Made by a program: the position numbers and the translations under genes
Source of the DNA: Membranipora membranacea
Lineage: Eukaryota > Bryozoa > Gymnolaemata > Cheilostomatida > Membraniporidae
DNA: 64,000 bases
NCBI GenBank assembly: GCA_914767715.1
Contig: OU612075.1
Coordinates: forward strand, 15,436,001-15,500,000
Direction: 5' to 3'
In this document: positions 58,563 to 64,000 of the stretch, piece by piece
Layout: each line of letters opens with the position of its first letter
Position numbering within the stretch: the stretch's first letter is position 1
The notes under the pieces: generated by a model
What the model saw: the letters and a program-made list of their open reading frames with translations, nothing else
Database searches by the model: none
What the model was told of the DNA's origin: nothing

Positions 58563-59974
58563 GGTAAAACCTAACCTAGTAGTAACCATCATAGGATTGG
58601 TGGCTTAGTTTGAGCACTACTATAGGCTACCATTTACTGAGTGAATGTGTGTATGTATGTATGGAGGTTTTGGTAGATAAATCCATTTATTTATTGTCCT
58701 AACTCAGTGATTGGGTGACTAGACGTAAGTAGGCCTATCTATGAGTGTCGGGATAATACGAACATAATAATGACAAACTGAATCGGTATTATATATATTA
58801 TATAGCTTTACTCGGCATTCACTTCATGAGAGTGCCTTGTGTTTGAAAGCCTTTACATTGCTTGCGTTCAGTATCAATTACCCGTGACAACAGCCAGGGA
58901 AAGACATGATATGACAAACTCTATTTATGATTCAATTTATTTACTAAACTTGATCAATTGTTGCAAAGGGTAGTCTTATTTCTTACCCTGTTTGGTAATT
59001 AAGTGCCATGTGGTTGATACCGAATTATGTTGATGGGCTTGCCAGCCCAATCCGCCAACAACATTCTTCTGCTCAGCAGATGTAATGATAGCCATCCCCT
59101 CATTCTCCAGCTTCCGCCTAGTTAAAAGACATATTGGCTGCCAATTGCTGAAAATCTCCCTTCCTAGTCTCTTTGAGTGAAGAGTGTATGAAGCTTGTCA
59201 GCAAATATCAAGAAATGAGTTGGAATTACAGGTTTACATGCCAATATTTATGAATTGCAAGTTTAAACAACCACTGTTTTCCATTTGTGCACAGTTGACA
59301 AGTTTGGCACACCAATGTTATGTGATAAGGTCTATTTTGGAAGGTTGTTGCCCTTTATTTTATATACCCTGATCCTAAGATTCACAAATGACTTCTTAAT
59401 ACAATAAAAGACATGGCGTCTAGGATTGGTTTCTAATGGTTGAGGTTATAAACGGTTTTCTTTGAGTTCCAAGTTTCAATCTTGGCAGTCGTAGTCTTTA
59501 CATCTTTAGTACTGCATTCCTACATCTATGTCAGCTGTGTTTTTGCAAACCCAACATGCAGGTTAGAAGTCCTCCCCCCATCTCTTCAATATGAAAGAGT
59601 AGCCGAATTACCCCATGGTATGGGTTTAGGGTGTGCCTTAAGCAATGTGTGTATCAGCTTCTGTACTCTAGTGAAGATTATTCTCCACACCGGAATAGAG
59701 CATGGCGGTTAGAACAATGAGTTAATGACTCCTTGGTTAGAATCACACAAAACATCCAGATAATTATTATCTCCTTGACCTAACTTTACTTTTATCTCTA
59801 ACAGATTCTTTTTTTGTTGTCATGATCTCCAATTCTTCCCCAGTAAGCAATCCATGTTAAGGCACGTTGTAATAAGCAATGGGAATTATTTGTCAAAGCT
59901 TCTGCTAAAAACAATATTAAAAGGCTTCTCATTTTTATTGTGTACAGAACTGTGGCGGAGTCATTATCCGAAGA
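58563..59974. other. No gene seen; GT49 gene upstream region
   Basis: Two stretches (59440-59490 and 59698-59750) have weak tRNA-like B boxes ('gtttcaatcttggca', 'ggttagaatcac') and may be old SINE debris. 'tgtacag' at 59941-59947 could be the acceptor of a 5' UTR intron before the GT49 start. Confidence 0.4.
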
Positions 59975-61171
59975 ATGAGATTCTGTGCTCTACTTAGAAG
60001 AAGAGTTTATTGGGTTATAGCTGCTGCGGTCCTCATCCTTATAGTCTATAAAATATCTAGTCATAAATCTGCACCCGATCATTTTCCCGTGCTGAGGAAG
60101 TCTTTTCTTCGAGGAGGACAAAATGTCCTCTACGGTCCTTTTGAATCAGAACACGTGAGCAAAGCTGAGAAGAATAATCACTCTGTAACATTGGCCACTC
60201 ACACATCGATGAATAACTTATACAGACTACAGATCGTTAGCCTAGTGTGGAACTCTCCCATATCAGTGGCAGTATGGGCTCATGGAGATCTGACTGAGCT
60301 TGTAGAGCTGTCGTACCTGCTCACTCTAGCGTGTAGTGAAGGACGGTCTCTCACCATATCAATACTTGTGCCACTTAGTCAGCCTCATACAGTAGACATA
60401 ACCAGAATCAACTGGGACCCTATACTGAAGCCCAATGCCAAAACATGCAGTCAGAAGAATTTACACAACAGATTTTACTCATTACGAGCGGAGACAGGCC
60501 AAAATTATGCCAGTAAAGATAGATTACCTTATCCTAATAACAAACTGAGAAACATGGCGCTCGGTACAATCACAACCTCTTATGTCATGGTGACAGATAT
60601 AGATATGACTCCCTCCGTTGATATGGACAATCATATAATGAAATTCTTCCATCACTGGCAGGACAATAACTCTAACAAAGCTTACGTTGTCCCAGTATTT
60701 GAGAGTAAAGATGTGAATACAAATCAGTGGAGCATTGCTCGTCTGCTCAAAGAGTGGCAGTCTGGGAAAGTGAGGCAGTTTTATGTGGAGACTTGTCCTC
60801 AGTGTCAGGGTGCGACTCAGTACACTAACTGGATAGAGAGACAAAGTACGGAGGTCTCAGCTATGAAGAGTCACAGTGTACCTTATGCACCCGGCTGGGA
60901 ACCATTCATAATTATGTCTGCTTCATCCCACCCTCTGTATGATGAGCGATTTGAACAGTTTGGATATAATCGTATGAGCCTGATTTGCCAGCTCCATATG
61001 AGTAGTGTCACATTCGACGTGTTAGACAGGATATTCCTAATGCATGATGGGTTTAAATCTGAGGAGGGATTCCATGCAGAGAAGGATAGGGAACTGAGTG
61101 CAAATGAGAAACTTTACTTTAAATTTAGATCAGAACTTTCTATCAGATATAACACAAAGCGCCAGTGTTAG
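59975..61171 (+). CDS. B4GAT1: Golgi GT49 glycosyltransferase, B4GAT1-like, intronless coding region
   Basis: 398 residues. Short cytoplasmic tail, then a single membrane anchor at about residues 12-27 (YWVIAAAVLILIVYKI): a type II Golgi protein. The catalytic part has YPNNKLRNMALG (186-197), the DxD metal/nucleotide-sugar site VTDIDMTPS (206-214; D208, D210), PVFE (240-243), WEPF (308-311), YDERFEQFGYNRMS (322-335) and HDGFK (357-361). These are the marks of family GT49, in which human B4GAT1 adds glucuronic acid to prime the laminin-binding glycan of alpha-dystroglycan and the LARGE proteins extend it. A single GT49 domain without a GT8 domain favours B4GAT1 over LARGE, but invertebrates have several GT49 paralogues, so the substrate is uncertain. 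No defects. Confidence 0.85.
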   Translation: MRFCALLRRRVYWVIAAAVLILIVYKISSHKSAPDHFPVLRKSFLRGGQNVLYGPFESEHVSKAEKNNHSVTLATHTSMNNLYRLQIVSLVWNSPISVAVWAHGDLTELVELSYLLTLACSEGRSLTISILVPLSQPHTVDITRINWDPILKPNAKTCSQKNLHNRFYSLRAETGQNYASKDRLPYPNNKLRNMALGTITTSYVMVTDIDMTPSVDMDNHIMKFFHHWQDNNSNKAYVVPVFESKDVNTNQWSIARLLKEWQSGKVRQFYVETCPQCQGATQYTNWIERQSTEVSAMKSHSVPYAPGWEPFIIMSASSHPLYDERFEQFGYNRMSLICQLHMSSVTFDVLDRIFLMHDGFKSEEGFHAEKDRELSANEKLYFKFRSELSIRYNTKRQC

Positions 61172-61726
61172 TTTGTTAGCATTTGCATAATATATTACAG
61201 ATCTGTTACTGATTTAGTGAAGCTAGCCTGTATGCAATCATTCACCCATCTCTGATATTATCACAATAATTATGACCTCTTTGTGAGGAAAATACCAATG
61301 AACAGCATGTGTTTCTTATGAATATGATGTGGTATGACTCCCTAAGACGCTGAGCTATATATATATAAGGTATTGACCTCAATGTCTGGCCACATCTGGT
61401 GATTATAGCGGATATGTACTAATCTATCCATGGTTGTGTTATGTGTTCCTGATCATTTGCTAGCTGTCCAGAAATGTAGGTTTTGGTAGCTCATACATTT
61501 CAGTTACAAAATGCAGGTCCTTCATCCTGATTAAGCAATTGATTACAAATTCATAAATGATTGCATGTTTCCGTGATTCAGCAAAATTTAATGCCATCTA
61601 TTCAATCAAACATTGTATGTTTAATGTTAGTAGAGTGCGGTGTGCTAAGCTATCAACTTCCTCCTAGATTCAGTGACCTGCTAACAATCACTTGTTGTAT
61701 ATTGTCAGTCTATCTACTAACTGAGC
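61172..61726. other. Intergenic, GT49 3' end and epimerase 5' region
   Basis: AT-rich, with an AT microsatellite at about 61358-61366. No additional gene. Confidence 0.4.
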
Positions 61727-64000
61727 ATGTCAGGTGATGAGGATCGTGTCACTCTTGAGCTTGACAGCAGTAATAAAGTGGTTGTTCACAAGTTTGGTGC
61801 TACTGTCATATCATGGCTTTGTGATAACAGAGAGGTCTTGTTCCTCAGGTGAGTTTTTATAATTCATTTAAAACTTTGATTCTTGAGATAGGAAATACAC
61901 TATTGCATCCTTGTGTTTGGATGTTTCAATCTGCAGGTTTTCCTCACCCTCTACCCCTACTCTAGACCAAGTTTGATCCATTTGCCTGCATTCCGAGTTG
62001 CTTCTGATCCACTTGTCACGCTGCAGGCAAAGGGATCAGTGGAACGGAGCAACTGGAATGCAGGCTACTGGATTTAACTTGATCTACCCCTACTATGATG
62101 AACAGATTGTTTATTTTGGTTTCACGGAGTAATTACTTACAAACCTAATTTCACTCCTTGTCTTTCCAACCTAACCTGGAGGAATAAAGATTAGCTTGAG
62201 TTGAGATGAGAGGTAGCACTAAATTTTTGCTGCCTGAGATGCGATGTCAAAGAGGGTGGGTAAAGTTAGCTCGGCTTTCATGTGAGCTACTTAACACAAT
62301 ATTCAGACCGTACTTTCTGGGAATACATAACTTCTGTAGGGTATTTTATTAGGCGATCTCCTCCTAATTCATGTGCTGCACTTTTTACTATTTACAGTTC
62401 TAAAGCTGTGTTTGACAATAAGAAAGCAATAAGAGGCGGTATACCTGTGGTCTTCCGTAAGTTATACTTTGTGTCACTCCTCATTCTTCATGTACAACAA
62501 ATTGATTGGGAGTGAATGCCATAAGAATGCCATAAGAATGCCATTAGAATGCCATTAGAAATGCAATATTTGTACATTTTATATGATGTCCTGTCTGTGT
62601 CAGAATTTTTCCTGTTGGTTAAAAATGTGCAAGTCATGTCAGATTTGTTGACAGATGTTGGCAGATGTGACAGCTATGGTAACTATGGTTCCGAGATGCC
62701 TTTATTTGTTATTGTGATCAATGGAAGCCTTTTCTATCGTTACAGCAAATTTTGGACCATGGGATCTAGGACCTCAGCATGGCTTTGCCAGAATCTCAAT
62801 GTGGGAGCTCACTTCTCAAAATGTGAGTAGTCAGCTATACAAAGTTTCCAATTATATGTATGGTCAAGTTTGAGGCTTCAGGATTTACAGATCTTTGCCA
62901 CAACATTTTATGTAGAGGATATAGGCCATATGATAGAGCCTTTGAGAAACATGTGTTTCACTGTAAACCAAATAGTCTGACGTTCAAATCTTCGGTTGAA
63001 TGGGATATTTCTTGAGCATTGGGTTATTTCCTTGTAGTATGAAAGTATGGAGGATGGCAAAATTTACACCTGTAACGGCTATTCAAATTATGACATCCCC
63101 AACAGGAGTTGGTCATATCATCCCAATGAACTCATTCAAATGTTTGATGACTGTAATTTAGGCTTCCTACCTAAAATATAGTACAGTCACAACCCCCCCC
63201 CCCCCCCTTCCACCATTTTGAATCAACCACATGTCGGCAAACCATTCAAATGAGTAATATTCGAATCGCCTATGATCTTAACTAGATAATAAGACTGCAG
63301 GTGAATTGGGACCATAGCTTTTGTCACACCAAATATTACTCCTATTTATCCAGCTCTCATAATATTGCCCAAGTCAGTCAAAGTTGCCTTCTCAGAAATG
63401 AAGGTAAGACAAACCTTGATAAATGCATGCTTTGAGAAGAAACTAGAATTGTCTAATATCTACAATACCAATAAATATCTGGGTATTTAGATGAAGTTAT
63501 ATCATTACAGAAAGGATCTGATGTTTGCTCTGCTGAGTTTAAGCTGGTCAATGATTCAGTTAGTGAGGCCATGTGGAATCATAAGTTCTCTCTCATATAT
63601 AAGGTGGAGTTATCTAAAGCTACTGGGCTCACTACAAGTCTCAACATCACGAACACAGGTAAGCTAAGATTAAGGTTTTTGATTTATTTTTCCTCCTTCT
63701 AACCTTTATTGTTGACGTCATTTGATTAGGTCAGACAGCCCACATCCAACTGTTTCTCTTTCCAACCTTGAAAGTATAATTACGGACATACCACGCAATT
63801 TTATATGTTTCTACAAATACCTAAGTACCAAACTGGAGCTAATATTGAGATTATCATGATAAGAACATCTATATAACTAAGTGTTTCTGTTGTATTTGAC
63901 AGGCAATGATGAGTTTGACTTCACCACACTCCTGCACACATATATCAGAGTGAATGATATCAACACGACCTCGGTGTCTAACCTTACAGGACTCAAGTAT
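61727..64000 (+). CDS. Glucose-6-phosphate 1-epimerase-like (galactose mutarotase fold), partial
   Basis: Five exons seen: 61727-61848, 62398-62456, 62746-62822, 63511-63658 and 63903-64000, continuing past the window. All junctions are GT-AG and in phase. Translation starts MSGDEDRVTLELDSS, then HKFGATVISW, SSKAVFDNKKAIRGGIPVVF, PNFGPWDLGPQHGFARISMW, and LLHTYIRVNDI in the last exon. GGIP..FP.FG and QHGFAR are signatures of the aldose-epimerase-like family that interconverts alpha and beta glucose 6-phosphate (yeast YMR099c, bacterial YeaD); the His of QHGFAR is a substrate-site residue in the family. Cytosolic; no signal peptide. Intron 1 carries a foldback MITE. Confidence 0.88.
61961..62086. 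mobile_element. Foldback MITE family M, copy 2
   Basis: Inverted-repeat element in intron 1 of the epimerase gene. The left half 'tttgcctgcattccgagttg' pairs imperfectly with the right half 'agcaactggaatgcaggc'. Same family as 51655-51775, opposite orientation. Confidence 0.75.
63193..63207. repeat. Long C run in epimerase intron 3
   Basis: 15 consecutive C residues. Confidence 0.9.

Noticed and set aside
59440-59750. tRNA-like B boxes suggesting further SINEs
   Set aside because: A boxes and tails are missing; the match could be chance.

Overview
The window is eukaryotic nuclear DNA, AT-rich, with short GT-AG introns, many decayed transposable elements and a few compact animal genes. The genes (ribosomal protein S3, SCOC, a GT49 glucuronyltransferase, a glucose-6-phosphate 1-epimerase-like enzyme and a small secreted IGFBP-like protein) indicate a metazoan. 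The mix of element families suggests an invertebrate, plausibly a sponge or other early-branching animal. That last step is inference and I cannot name the species.

Layout. 1-7.6 kb: an array of partial, decayed copies of the RPS3 gene. Exons have lost their reading frames, but C/D-box snoRNAs lying between them are repeatedly preserved, and two 2.7-2.9 kb segments of unrelated repeat are inserted. 8.4-10.9 kb: the intact five-exon RPS3 gene (minus strand) with one snoRNA in each of introns 2, 3 and 4; one is recognisable as U27 (SNORD27, guide for 18S A27). 11.3-12.6 kb: a complete 1.3-kb hAT insertion with an 8-bp target duplication. 12.7-15.4 kb: a larger dead hAT element. 16.2-17.9 kb: a Mutator-like pseudogene whose promoter and first coding stretch form one arm of a large inverted repeat. 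17.85-25.3 kb: duplicated non-coding repeats around a multi-exon transposon-derived DUF7869-like gene. 27.8-30.1 kb: another transposon-like pseudogene. 31.9-33.6 kb: a LINE reverse transcriptase. 35.0-37.9 kb: a third hAT element with zinc knuckles fused to its catalytic core. 39-45.7 kb: Harbinger, FLYWCH and LINE remnants.

46.5-50.1 kb holds a secreted cysteine-rich protein gene (plus) and SCOC (minus). 51-58.6 kb is rich in small foldback elements, a tRNA-derived SINE with a poly(A) tail, and LINE debris. 60-64 kb holds the GT49 gene (intronless coding region) and the start of the epimerase gene, which runs off the window.

The most interesting structure is the RPS3-snoRNA array: a ribosomal protein gene appears to have been turned by partial tandem duplication into a snoRNA-carrying unit, with protein-coding exons decaying while snoRNAs and splice sites persist.
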